A DNA stretch of 64,000 nucleotides from Zopfochytrium polystomum. Its lineage: Eukaryota; Chytridiomycota; Chytridiomycetes; Chytridiales; Chytridiaceae. A program made the position numbers and the translations under genes. The stretch covers positions 1 to 64,000 of the forward strand of contig JAIVFJ010000324.1 of assembly GCA_025765615.1 (NCBI GenBank), given 5' to 3'. Below are positions 20,387 to 31,484 of the stretch, piece after piece (positions within the stretch are counted from its first letter, which is position 1; each line of letters begins with the position of its first letter). Below the pieces are notes generated by a model. The model was not told the origin of the DNA, did no database searches, and was given only the letters and a program-made list of their open reading frames with translations.

Positions 20387-23226
20387 TCAAACGGAGTAGG
20401 TCGGTAGTGGCCCGAACGGCCCCCGCTCGTCTTCGTCGACTGCGGCGGCGGCTGCGTCCGCGTACACCCAGTCCCGTACGGTAATGACCACGAAAAAGAC
20501 CTCTATCATCCGGTCCAGTGCCCATCGCTTGACGCCAAGCCACGCCATGTCCCGCAAGAAGCCGATCTGCGCTGCCCAGCCGTGAAGCCCATCCATCAGA
20601 GAAAGCGGGGTCCTCACGGTCAGCCCGCGCGCGCTCCACCGCGCGCTCATCTGCTGCCTGCCAATCCTCCCACCATCATCGTTTCCTCCCAGCTCGCTTA
20701 AATGCGCTGCCCGAACCGCCTCGGCGACCGTTCGCTCCCTTTCGTCCGTCCCCACGCACCACGTGCCCTTGACCGCATACGCCGCGTTCAGCCAGAATCG
20801 CTCAACGTTCGCGCCGCCGAGCTCCCGGTGGATCCCCTGGACCAGGTTGCCGATCCGCACGGCAAAGAGCATGTCGCGCGGCAGGGACTCGAGAAACGAC
20901 ACGAAGTCGTTGGCGCTGAAAGAGCGCATGGACGCGTGCAGCCGTGCGCGCTCGGCGTGGGTCATCTCGGCGCCGAGCCGGGTGGACGAGTCCATTGTGC
21001 GACCCGTGAACATGACGGGAAACAGGCTGAGACGTGGTGGTTGTCGGTGGTGTGGGGTGAGTTTTGATTGTCGCGATGTGCACCAAAAACGAGATACGAA
21101 AAGAAAATCAAGGACAAAAAATGCAGTCAAACCAACCTTTCCTGTCCTCCCGCGCCGAGCTCCGTGGACACCTCCGAAAGAAGCTGCGAGTCGTTCATGA
21201 CCATGGCTTTCCATAGCTTGCAGTAGAGCACACGGAACTTGTTGTCCAGGGACCGATACATGCCGTGATCCAGCAGTACCAGCTGTGGTTTTGTTGGATC
21301 TGCAGGAGACTTGACTACCAGCATGTTGCCAGCGTGAGGGTCGCAATGCCTGTTAAATGTTTGGGGGGTTGTGAAGTTAATTCACGCTTCTTTCCATCTA
21401 GAAAGATAAGAATGGAAGCCGGCTCACACGACGCCGTGGCAAAATATCATCTCAGCAAACGCATCGCAAACAAGCGTTCCGACGTCCCTGGGGTTGACGC
21501 CCAGCGCTTTCAACCCCTCGACGTGGTTGACCTTGACTCCGTCGACAAACTCCATCGTCAGAACGCGCTCGCTCGTCAAGTCCCAGCGGACGCCGGGGCA
21601 GCGCACGCTGTTCCTGCGATGCGCAAACCGAGCGTTGGACGCGTCGCAGTTGCGGCCCTCCCTCGTAAAATCCAGCTCTGCGAGCAGCGTCTGGCGGAAC
21701 TCGGTCACGACCCACGAGAAGGAAAAGTCTGGGAACAGGTAGCCCGCGATGTCGGAGAGCAGCTGCATGGTGGCTGTGTCAAGGACCAGGAGGCGGGCGA
21801 CGTCTGGGTACTGGACTTTAACAGCCACGAGCTGGCCGTCGGTTGTTGTTGCTAAGCAGGCGCATTGTTGAGTTCGGGTGGTTCGATCGAAAGCAGACGA
21901 CTACCTACCTCGATGAACCTGAGCAAGGGAGGCTGCAGCGATTGGGGTTTCCTCAAAGTCGGAGAACCGCTCGCTGACGGATGCAATGCCCAGCTCGTCG
22001 GTTACGACCTTGGTCACAACGGAGAACGGACGGAAGGGCGCTTTGTCCTTGACGAATCGGCAAGTGAGCTGCAGAAGTGTCCCAGCAAGTGCAGTGACAC
22101 ACAGACGGCCATCTGCTCACCTGCAGAACGCTGAGCGTCGACGTGTACGGTTCCGGAGCGACGTAAGTCATCGAAGCAATGTGCTGCATATACTATGGTC
22201 TTTGTGTTAAAAATGGCCGCCCGCTGAGGAATGACAAACCTTGATGTAGATGCCCTTCTGGATCCGCGCCAACCACAGCAGCCACTCTGCGGCCCTTTTG
22301 TGCACAACGTTTCGGGCGGCCTTGTACTCGTCGCTGCTATACTCTGACCACTGTGAAAACAAAATGCTGTACTCGAGGGCGATGGCGGTGGCGGCAATCA
22401 TAGTCAGAGCAGATCGCAACAGCACGTTGAGGGCGTGGCCGACCATTTCGTGCGGCGGCATCGCGGTCGGTGTCAGGTAGATAATGACGACGACAGCGGC
22501 AGTGAGCGCGGCGGCGACAACGAAGATAAGGGAAAATCCCAGAAACCGAAAGGCGCGACGAAAAATCGAGTGGCCTCGCTTGAGCGAGGGAGAATTCCGA
22601 GGCGGCGGCGGCGGCGACGGTGGGGGTGCGACTCTCGTCGAGTACGAAGCGGAGTGTAGGCGGCCGCCTCTCACGTCGATGGCTCCGGAGGACAGTGCCG
22701 CGGTTGTCGAAGCCGCTTTTAGCCGAGCAAGTGGCCAAAAAGCAGCAGCGATGTTGAACGGAGCCGCTGTCATTCCGGAGAGGCCCACAGGATTAACGCG
22801 CCCACTTCCGACGGCCGTACGCCGCGTGTTGGACTGCTGAAAAACGAGCGGCGGCGGCGGCAATTGCGTAGGCAGCACTGAGCCCAAATCGGTCTGATTG
22901 CGTAGAAAAGTGCGGATTGGCGAGGACGACGACGACGGAGGGCGAGGGCTGAAGGTCGCGGAGGCGGAGGAGGCGGACAAGAGGCTTCTTGCACGGCCGC
23001 TGTGGGAGAGGCCGCGTAGCAGGACGGCGGGGAGGGGGAGGACAAGGGTATTGCCGCGGAAGCCACCTCCGACGAAAAGCGCGCACCGGGCGCCGTCGCT
23101 TCGCCAGCTCGTGAACGCGTGGGCCCGGCGGGTGACGAAGAAGGCTGCGGCAGCTGCGGCGATGACGATACCGCCGCCGCCGCTGGTGCCAGTGGGGTTC
23201 GGACGGCGCGGTCGCATAAAGGTCAT
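20387..23226 (-). CDS. ADCK1/Mcp2-like atypical kinase (ABC1/UbiB family)
   Basis: A mitochondrial UbiB-family atypical kinase of the ADCK1 branch (yeast Mcp2), linked in that family to mitochondrial lipid and membrane homeostasis. Six exons keep phase: 22240-23226, 22121-22192, 21909-22068, 21428-21851, 21137-21349, 20387-21026 (831 residues). Visible motifs: QHIASMTYVAPEPYTS, TPIAAASLAQVH (the Ala-rich loop), VAVKVQYP with the ATP-site Lys, LTMEFVDGVKVN, the catalytic HCDPHAGNM and VLLDHGMYR, then MFTGRTMD. A hydrophobic helix (LIFVVAAALTAAVVVIIYL) lies before the kinase domain, after a long Ala/Pro/Ser N-terminus that could target mitochondria. The start at 23226 is chosen as the first of two close Met codons. 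The KxGQ motif of the family reads KYMQ across the first intron. Confidence 0.85.
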
Positions 23227-24619
23227 TGGTAGTAGGAGTAGCGCGTTCTGCGTGCTTACAGGCAAATGGAGGGGTGTTAGCTGCTGCAGAAGCACAGAAG
23301 TCGCGTCACTCGAGCCCTGCGAACGAGTAGTTGGACTAGTTGTGCTTGTCGTGCTGCCAGTGAGTGGTACTTGGTGGTGCTCAGTCGTTAGTCGTTGCCA
23401 AACAAACAATCCAAGGAGCTTAAGACTTCTCAATTTATGTATTCAACTTTTATTTTGTCTTTGTTTGTAAGCATTTTGTCACAGCTTTATGCAGTCCCCT
23501 CTTTTTCTGTATAGTAAAGTGTTACTTGCAGCGTCCCAGTTGGACAGTGGGCGAGGGGGCTGCAGCCAGCCTTTGCACGGATCTCGGATCGCCGGGCTCG
23601 GAGGAGCAGACATCCGTGAGCCGGAAGTTTTGTTGCTTGACGGAAAACCAAACCAAAAGAACAGCGATTTCGTTCGCAGCCAGGCCCTCCTCAAGTTCCA
23701 CGCGATTGTCGGTTTCCAGCCCAATTTAGATCTCGACTGACTTGCAATGATCAGCATTTTGGCTCTTGTTTTGTTCGTCGCTCATCTTAGAATCGGAGTC
23801 CAATAATGAACAGTGAAAATAACATCATTTCTGTTTCGCGACAAACATTCTCCCCACTTGGTTTTATCCAGTCAAGTCTTCCCGCTTGATGCCTCATGCA
23901 CCTGCTCCTGAAGACCCCAGGTATGTTGATGAAGTACCCTGCAACTGATAGGCTCAGCAGTTGATTTACCATTTTGGAAAGCTCCGTCAGCCCTGTTGCT
24001 CTTCGTGTGCGATTTTGAGTTTTTTCGGGCTCGCTAATACTTCTGGTGTTCAAAAGAGCCCCCCCACAGAAAAGGAGAGGGAGAAACTTGACGGCGACGG
24101 TGGAGATTTGGACGAGCTGTTCAATCACGCAAGCCGGCAAGCGGCAATAGGGCGGACTGAGTGAAACGTTTTCCTTTTTCCCGGCACTGCTAAACTCCCT
24201 TCGCATTGTGTAAAACAGAAATTAGGTTTGCGATTGGTTTTTCCGGGATTTTCCTGCAAATGACGCAATTTTCCCGTGCGATACCGATATTGCTCGCAGT
24301 GCGCGCCATTCTGTCGGCCCATTGCGCTTGCCAAAATATTTATCCTAATATTGATGCGCCGCCAACGCCTGCTTGTCTGCCCGTGTTTGCGGCTGAGCCC
24401 GCAGTGATACCCGACGGAAGCCCAGCGGGGGCGCCGGTGGAACGAAAAATGGGGAGTGCCCGTCCAAGCAAACTGTCCTGATCTTCTCAGCAACTTCCAC
24501 TGCATCCGCCCCGCAGCCGCGCTGCGCCCATTGTGCGATGTGCCCCGGCTGGGAAACCCTATAAATTCCACCCCCTTTCACTCTGCTTATTGCCACACGT
24601 CGAAAAGCACGCAAGAATA
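23227..24619. other. intergenic, no gene seen
   Basis: Between the ADCK1 start and the next plus-strand gene. A TATAAAT-like box at about 24559-24566 lies roughly 55 bases before the start codon at 24620 and could be a promoter element. Nothing else supported. Confidence 0.5.
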
Positions 24620-25743
24620 ATGCTTGTCCTTCGCTTCTCTCTAGCGCTATTAGCCGCCGTCACTCTGGCCGGCTCGGCAACAGCGGCACCGATCCGTGGC
24701 GCTAATGAGGATTCTTCGTCACCCGCCTCGCTCCTCCTCGCTCCCCGGCAATCGTCAGCCACATCTGTCTCTGCTGCTCGCAGCTTCGTGTCGGGCCTCT
24801 TCCGCCGTGTGGATCCCATCTCGGCCACCATCTTTGGAACTGCAGCTGGGATTTCAGCTGTTGGAGCAGGAAAGGCATTTGTGGAGGTGAGCACCACCGT
24901 GCGTTTGTTGTGCACGTTTGACCCACCCTGTCTTACCTATTGTGAAGGGTCACCATCGACAACGAAAGGTGGCCCAAAAGGCGACTCAGGAAAACTACAA
25001 GAAAAAATTCGAAGAGGACAAGGACAAGGAATCGAAGCGAGTCAACCATTTTGCGGAGGATCCATCCCAAAGCTGCTACTCGGTCTGCGGTGGAACAAGG
25101 ACCCACACATTGGTATTTGGCGCTTCGTTTTTTGCTTCCCCGATCGTGTTTGGCTGAAACCTTTCAATATGACGAACACGCGCAGACTGATTGCAGCAAG
25201 AAGAAGAAGTTCAGGCCCGACACCGTCTCTTCACTTCGCAGGGCGATTGACTCTCTATTCGAAGAGGAAGAGTGGGCCGAGAGCGACCTGGACGAAGACG
25301 GTGCTGTGGACGACTTTGTCGCCGACTCTGCCACCGACGTGGACTCTCTCGTCCAGGACGCAATCAAAAACAACCCACTCTCGTCAAAGAACCCCCTCAC
25401 ACCCTACCAAAAGAAGCCGCTCTCCCGCACTAACTCATCTCCCTCAAAGCTGTCCAGTGGTTCGGCAAATGCCGAGAAGGTTCCCGAGTCCGCCGCAGCG
25501 CAGGCACCGGCGGCGGCGGCGGCAGCAGCGGTTGGGAGCAAGTCTCCGTCAAAGTCCTGGAACCCGTTCAAGAAGAAGCCGACCTCGCCCGACGAGATCA
25601 AGCACGTCAAAGTTGGGAGTGGGGTCAGGGGGTGGTTCAGTGGGGCGGAGGCGATGCAACAGCGGGCACAGAAAAAGGTGGATGAGCATATCAAGCAGGG
25701 CGGGTGTGCTGTTGTTCATAACAAAAAGAACGGGCAGTATTGA
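24620..25743 (+). CDS. secretory-pathway protein of unknown function
   Basis: Three exons (24620-24886, 24948-25112, 25186-25743) join in phase 0 to 329 residues. The first exon encodes a signal peptide (LVLRFSLALLAAVTLAGS) and a small Gly/Ala hydrophobic patch (ATIFGTAAGISAVGAG). Exon two is charged and ends in a conserved Cys pair (QSCYSVCGG). Exon three starts TDCSKKKKF, continues with an acidic helix and a Ser/Ala linker, and ends with the word KSWNPFKKKPTSPDEIKHVK. I do not recognise the family. The conservation of exon two and of the SWNPFKKKP word in the broken copy just downstream shows which parts matter. Introns use GTGAGC and GTATTT donors. Confidence 0.6.
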
Positions 25744-26001
25744 TGGGACGGAAGTTGAACCTTTGAACAAGCAAAGACGCCGTTATCGATGCAAGTAACC
25801 TCTCCGGTCATTTTTCACGTGAAACTTTGACGAACGAGCCCCCAAAAGCGGGAGGAAAACCCATTGGCGTGACGTCATTTCTTTTTAAGCAGACCCCCCA
25901 AACAGAAACAGAAGGATATGTGTGTGTTTGGAGGAAACGGGCACGGGGGCGGGTGAGAAGAGAGAGGGAGAGAAGGGCGGCGTATTGACTGCATGCGTGA
26001 C

Positions 26002-26052
26002 TGGCGGACTGGCCGACTGACTGACTGCCTGACTGACTGGCTGACTGGGGGT
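26002..26052 (+). repeat. CTGA/ACTG tetranucleotide tract
   Basis: About 50 bases of imperfect ACTG units. It makes a spurious Ser/Gln repeat frame on the minus strand. Confidence 0.8.
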
Positions 26053-26255
26053 TGAAAACAACAAGACGACGTTTTCTGGTGGGTGGCGGTGGCGGCGCAC
26101 GTCCGATCGCAACGTCATGCTCCAACGGTTCGCGTTCACAGGGCTTGAAACAGTTCAGCAAGCTTTTGGCGTCTGCTTTTCGCCTCCGCACTTCAGGGTC
26201 TTCGTGCTGTGAAGCCCCTTCTGTGTTTACATAATTCACTTACATTTTTATGTAG

Positions 26256-26875
26256 GAGCACCACCGTAACAGGAAAAATGCTCAACAGGCAACCCAGAAG
26301 AGGTGCAAGGACGGTTTCGAGCAGGACAAAAGCAAGGAAAACAAAGTCATCAACCACTATGAGGAGGATCCGCAAAGCTGCTATACGGTTTGCGGCGGCC
26401 AAAAAGCACACAAGCTGGTAGGGACATTCATTTATTCCTTCGGTTGGCACAAGGGCCTCCATAGCAGTAGTTGGCTGACTTTCAATCGCACAGACCGACT
26501 GCAGCAAGAGCGAAATTCCGCTCCCACCAATTCATCTTTCATCGCGCGATCGACTTTGCCCTCACCAGCGACGAGTGGACGGTGCAAGACCTGGGCGCTC
26601 AGGCCGACAGTTCTCACACAAGGGACGGAGGCACGCTGACGCACCTGGATTGGCGAGCCGGCTCGCGGCTTCTAAGTCGACGGCGTCCGGCGGAAAGTCG
26701 TGGAACCCATTCAAAAAGAAGCCCGTGTCGCCCGACGAGATCAAGCACGTAAAAGTTGGCAATGGAATAAGGGGCTGATTAGTGGGGCGGAGAAGATGCA
26801 AGAAAGAGCGCAGAAAAGGTGGATGATCATGTGGTACAAGGAGGCTGTGTTGTTGTTCTTAACAAGAAGAATTAG
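26256..26875 (+). pseudogene. decayed tandem copy of the 24620-25743 gene
   Basis: An exon-two copy (from 26256 after TTTTATGTAG to the GTAGGG donor at about 26418) is intact in frame and keeps QSCYTVCGG. The third-exon copy begins after CGCACAG at 26495 with TDCSK but then needs a frame change to read KFRSHQFIFHRAIDF, another to read KSWNPFKKKPVSPDEIKHVK, and meets a stop where the parent gene reads RGWFSG. The final Cys/Val-rich end can be traced to about 26875 in yet another frame. I see no first-exon (signal peptide) copy in front. The copy is therefore a duplicated and broken paralogue. Confidence 0.8.
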
Positions 26876-27159
26876 TTTTGAGATCTGCAGTGGCACAATT
26901 GCAAATTACAAAAGATATCTGCCAAATGTTGTTTGTTATTCGTTCTCAAAGCCCGCTATGATGACAACAAGTAACTGCTCCTTCGCACATAACCCCCAAG
27001 CCGAGGGTGCGCTTTCACACATTGGTGGAACGAGAAACACCATTCCAAATGTACTCCTTTATGTCGGCAGTAAATGAAAAAAGTTTGTCAGGGGATCTAG
27101 GAGTTGCGATCCCGCTCCAGCATGTCGTGCTATACCCAGCCTCACCGTCTCCGGGCGCA

Positions 27160-30100
27160 ATGCCGCGCTCTGGTAAGCCTAGATGGAACGAATCGGCATT
27201 GGCCAAGACTTACAGTTCCATTGCGAAAGGCCTTCAAAACAGTTGCTTATCATAAGGTAGGATGATCGATCCCTGTTTCGGTGACGATGACGATGTGTTT
27301 TGTTCTCCAGAGACATTGGGTCAGCAGCATCTGCTGTGTAAGGTAAGGGGCAGATCTTCCTCATTCGATTGATCGCTTACATAGCCAAGCGTGTGTCCCG
27401 TCATGATGGTGGTAATCTCCATGGGGCTGGGTCTTTTCATACAATCGGCGTTACTCAAAGGCCTCAAGATCCAGAGTACGAAATCAATTTCCAATTTTTC
27501 AGTCGTCTAAATTCGAACCTGCACAGACGTCCTTTACTGCTCGAACGAAACCGCACTTGACGACAACAATTTCCCCATCCTCAGCACCACCAACCCAGCG
27601 CTCCCCGTCACCGACCCCTCCACAGTCCCGGGCGCAACGCTCCCCGTCACGCACGTCAATTTTCTCAAACTCGCAACAACCCTCTTCGGCAGCAGCGGCT
27701 CCGTGCTCGACCTCAACCAAGCCTACACAGTCTTCCCGCACGCGTTCTGCGTGCACACCTTCGGCCGGCGGCACGCGGTCGGGAAGCCGCCATACGTGAT
27801 GGACCCGCACGTGTCGACGCGGGACCCGCTGTTCACAGCGGACACGACGTTCCTGCCGCAGCCGGACGCCGGGTGGCTGAACCTGCCGGCGATCGAGACG
27901 CTGACTGCGGTGCTAGTCGCGAAGCAGACGAGGGAGTGGTACCTGGTCGGGATGGCGGACTCGGTGAATCGGTCGTGGGTGCTGAACCAGGATCAAGAGT
28001 CGCCAGTGGTCGCGATCGAAAGCACGGCGTTGCCGATCGGGGAGACGGACTTTCCGATTTATGGGTTCGATCCGGTGTTTCCGAATCAGAAGCGTGGCAT
28101 TTTGGAGTCGACGGAGAAGAGAGTGTTGATCGAAATCGACATGAAGGGACCGATTCTGTCCGGGTATCAGTGGCTTCCTTACTTTCAGCTCGTGAGTTCA
28201 TTTTATTGAGCGCAATCGTTTTCTGAGCTCATAATTGTTTTCTTACATCGACCACGGGCACAAGAATGGCACCTCCACAGAAGAGCTCGATCTAGCACTC
28301 CAAGACAGGCTCATAACAACCGTGAACCAGCTTTCCTCCATCGACCAGCACGCCCTCACCGCCATAAACCCACGCTACCTCGACATCGTCGGTCTCCTCG
28401 CCGACACGGCCCGCAGCACACGGCAAATGCCCTCGGGCGCCATCCACTTCGACGCCGTCGACCCTTCATCCCTCTCCCTCAGCTTGACTCTCCAAATTGG
28501 GTCCGACGCGCGTCTGGACGAGGCGTCGCGCGCGCTCGGGTACGCTCCAAAGGGCTTCCGTCGGCTCGCGGCGATGTCCAAGATCTCGAACGGGGTGCTG
28601 CGTGCGTCGCGGCCGGGGCGGCTGGGGGCGGCGACGATCACGCAGTCGATGAGGGCGTTTCCGGTGCTGGAGGCGGACGGGAAGGTTCCGCCGCTGGGGA
28701 GCTACTTTGGAGGCGTGCTGTACCCGTTTGGGGTGTCGTTTTTGATGCCGCTGTTCGTGCTGATTTTGGTGCATGAGAGAGAGGCTCAGGTAAAATTCCA
28801 TGCTCAACTTGAAACGTCGAACTAAAGGAAACTGATATAGATTGTCACGATGATGAGAATGGCAAGTGTTATGCAATTGGCTTTCAAAACTGATAACGCA
28901 ACGAGTATAGAACGGCGTTAACCTCGGATTGTACAATTTGGCTCACTTCGCGACATTCCTTTTCCTAAGTCTGACCTCCTTCACGGTAGAGTGAGCATTG
29001 ATGCATGGACTGCACTGAGCATTATCAGATGTTTATTGCCTCAGGAGTCTTGTCAAGGCTGGAGTTGTTCACACAGGTGAGCAGGCCTCCCAACCATCCC
29101 CGTCTAATGAAGAGCTTGATGATAGACTTCGATCACGTTGATTCTCCTTCTCTTCGCGCTGTGGACATTCGTGCAAATCGGCATGGCCTTCTCCTTTTCC
29201 AAAGTGTTCCATTCACACCAGCTTGCACTTGGTATTTCGCGCAGTCGAAAGCTCAGAAAAGCTAACTGTTTTCTAGTCGTTGTATTCCTTCTGGTGATGT
29301 GCAGCGTTGTCGTCAGTCTATCACTGGATCAATTGTTTGACGCAGCCTCTTCGATTCCTTCAACGCTTCTGATCTGGCCGCCGTTCGCATTCTATCGAGC
29401 GCTTTCGGTTTTAAACCAGTAAGGCTTTCCAATGAAACACTTGCATTATCATTGACACGCTCATTGTCAAAAACTCTAGGCGAGCTTTTTCGACATCGTC
29501 CGCGAATCCTTATCGCACCTTCTCCAGCCTCCCACCGACGGACGAAGTAGCACGTTGCCTTTTGGCCCTTGCCGTCCAAGCCATTTTCCTCCCTTTCCTG
29601 GCTGGTTACCTCGATACAGTAATTCCACTCGGTCGCAGCGATCTCGGCAACGCCGAAGCGCAAAACAGTAGCGGCGAGCCACCGCGACCGTGGCACTGGC
29701 CGATTTCAGTCCCAGCGGCTCGGCTTGCGAGGCTGTCGAGCGCAAGCGTCAGCTTTGAAGAGCGGATTCGTCTCGACGGTGACGGTGAAGTGGCTGCTCG
29801 GGTGACCGAGGCCGAGGAGAATGAAAAGTACGTGGAAGACCCAGAGGTCACGCACGAGCGCTCGCGTGTGCGGCAGCTTCTGCTTGACGACTTTGCGAGT
29901 GGCCCCGATGATGCGAGCTCCCGCGTTCCGCTGATCGTGAACGGGATCCGCAAGATCCACGGCGCTTCCAAGCCATCGCAGCTTGGTTTAGTCTCACGAC
30001 TTGTACGCCTCGTCGTCAGAGTGTTAAACTCGTGCCTACAAAGCACACAAGTAGCCTCCACCAACGACCGCTTGCCCGTCGACGAGTCAACCCGTCCCAA

Positions 30101-31235
30101 GCTCGCGGTCGACGGGGTCCACCTCGCTGTCAGCTCAAGCGAAGTCCTCGGCCTCCTCGGCCCAAACGGCGCCGGCAAGTCGACCCTCGTTTCAGTCCTC
30201 ACCGGGCTGCAACGCGCTTCCTCCGGCGACGCTGTGATCGCAGGGCACCACCTGGCCGGTGGCGTCAGCCGCGACGCCGGACTTGCGCGGCAGGAGCGGA
30301 TCGGCGTCTGTCCGCAGCAAGACCTGCTTTGGGAGGACCTGTCGATTCGCGAGCATTTGTATTTTTACGTGAGGGCGAAATCGTCGAGGATTCTGGCGGT
30401 GGAAGAGGAGGCGAGGATAGTCGAGGAGATGCTGAGGCAGGTTGAGCTCGAGAGGATGGCGGACAAGCTAGTCTGCCAGCTTTCTGGGGGGCAGAAGAGG
30501 CGATTGAGCATTGCGATTGCGTTGACTGGGTCGCCGAGCGTGATTTTTTTGGACGAGCCGACGGTAAGTGGTCCTAGAAAAACGCTTCGTGCGTTTTTGA
30601 TGCGGTTCTGACTGTGGATGTTGCCAACCGCCAGACGGGACTGGACTTGAAGGTCCGAAAGAGTATCTGGAGCATCATTCAGCGCGCCAGCGCCGGAAAG
30701 GCCGTGATTCTGGTCAGTCCCTCTCCAAACTCCGTCCAAAAATCGCTAAATAAAATCATCCTTCAAAAAGACAACTCACTCCATGGAAGAAGCCGAAGCC
30801 TGCTGCGACCGGATCGGCATCATGGTCTCCGGCCGCTTACGCTCCCTTGGCTCCTCCCAGCTCCTCAAAAGCCGCCACGATATTGGCCTCATTCTCAGCT
30901 TCCGGTGCGAGTCGGGCCTCACGACGGAGATGGCGGCAGAAGAGGTCGAGAAGCTTTTGCCGCCCGGGTTTGTTGCGCTGAGAGGGTTTGCCTTTGAGCG
31001 GTGCTATCAGTTTGCAAAGCAGCATCGGGCACTGAAGAAGGTGCTTTGTAAAGTCGAGGAGCTGCAGATCAAAGGAATGGTGACAGAGTGGTGAGTGTTA
31101 TACAAACTGCTCCGAAATTTGTTCCAAACGATAGCACACAGGGACGTTAAGCAAACGACACTGGAGGATGTGTTTCTTCAGGTCTTGAAGCGCACCAATG
31201 GGAGAGTGGTTCGGGGTAATGATGAACGGGTGTGA
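27160..31235 (+). CDS. half-size ABCA-family ABC transporter
   Basis: A lipid-type ABC transporter of subfamily A with one membrane domain and one ATPase domain. My 15 exons are 27160-27172, 27216-27256, 27311-27337, 27385-27475, 27527-28191, 28265-28789, 28841-28861, 28911-28985, 29029-29076, 29126-29231, 29277-29418, 29480-30563, 30635-30712, 30771-31090, 31142-31235, in phase throughout (1109 residues). N-terminal words [12 protein letters not shown] and [15 protein letters not shown] mark the first helix, followed by a large lumenal loop, several helices, then GPNGAGKST (about 813), LSGGQKRR (about 919), VIFLDEPT, and TTHSMEEAE. The conserved MMRMNG motif spans a GC..AG intron (28862-28910). 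Exon 1 is only 13 nt, so the start is the least certain part; exon 9 could start a few codons earlier. Confidence 0.85.
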
Positions 31236-31484
31236 GCGAAAAAATCGAGTTAAACGAAAATAAAATGGAAAAAGCAAGAAGTCGCGGATCTACATCTCAT
31301 TCTATCATGCAGCGCTTTCGTTTCAGTTTTTTAAAAAAAACGAGTTAATACAAAGCAATGGATCTAAATCTCTTTTCATCATGCAACGATTTCGTTTCAG
31401 TTGTTCTTTCAATAAATACTTTCGTGCCGAAAAGGAGCACACTCTCTCTAAATCAAGAAAAAAAAAAATGCGCAGGGAACAAGA

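Noticed and set aside
25808..26239. Minus-strand frame with Ser/Gln repeats
   Set aside because: The repeats come from the ACTG tetranucleotide tract, and no domain is present.
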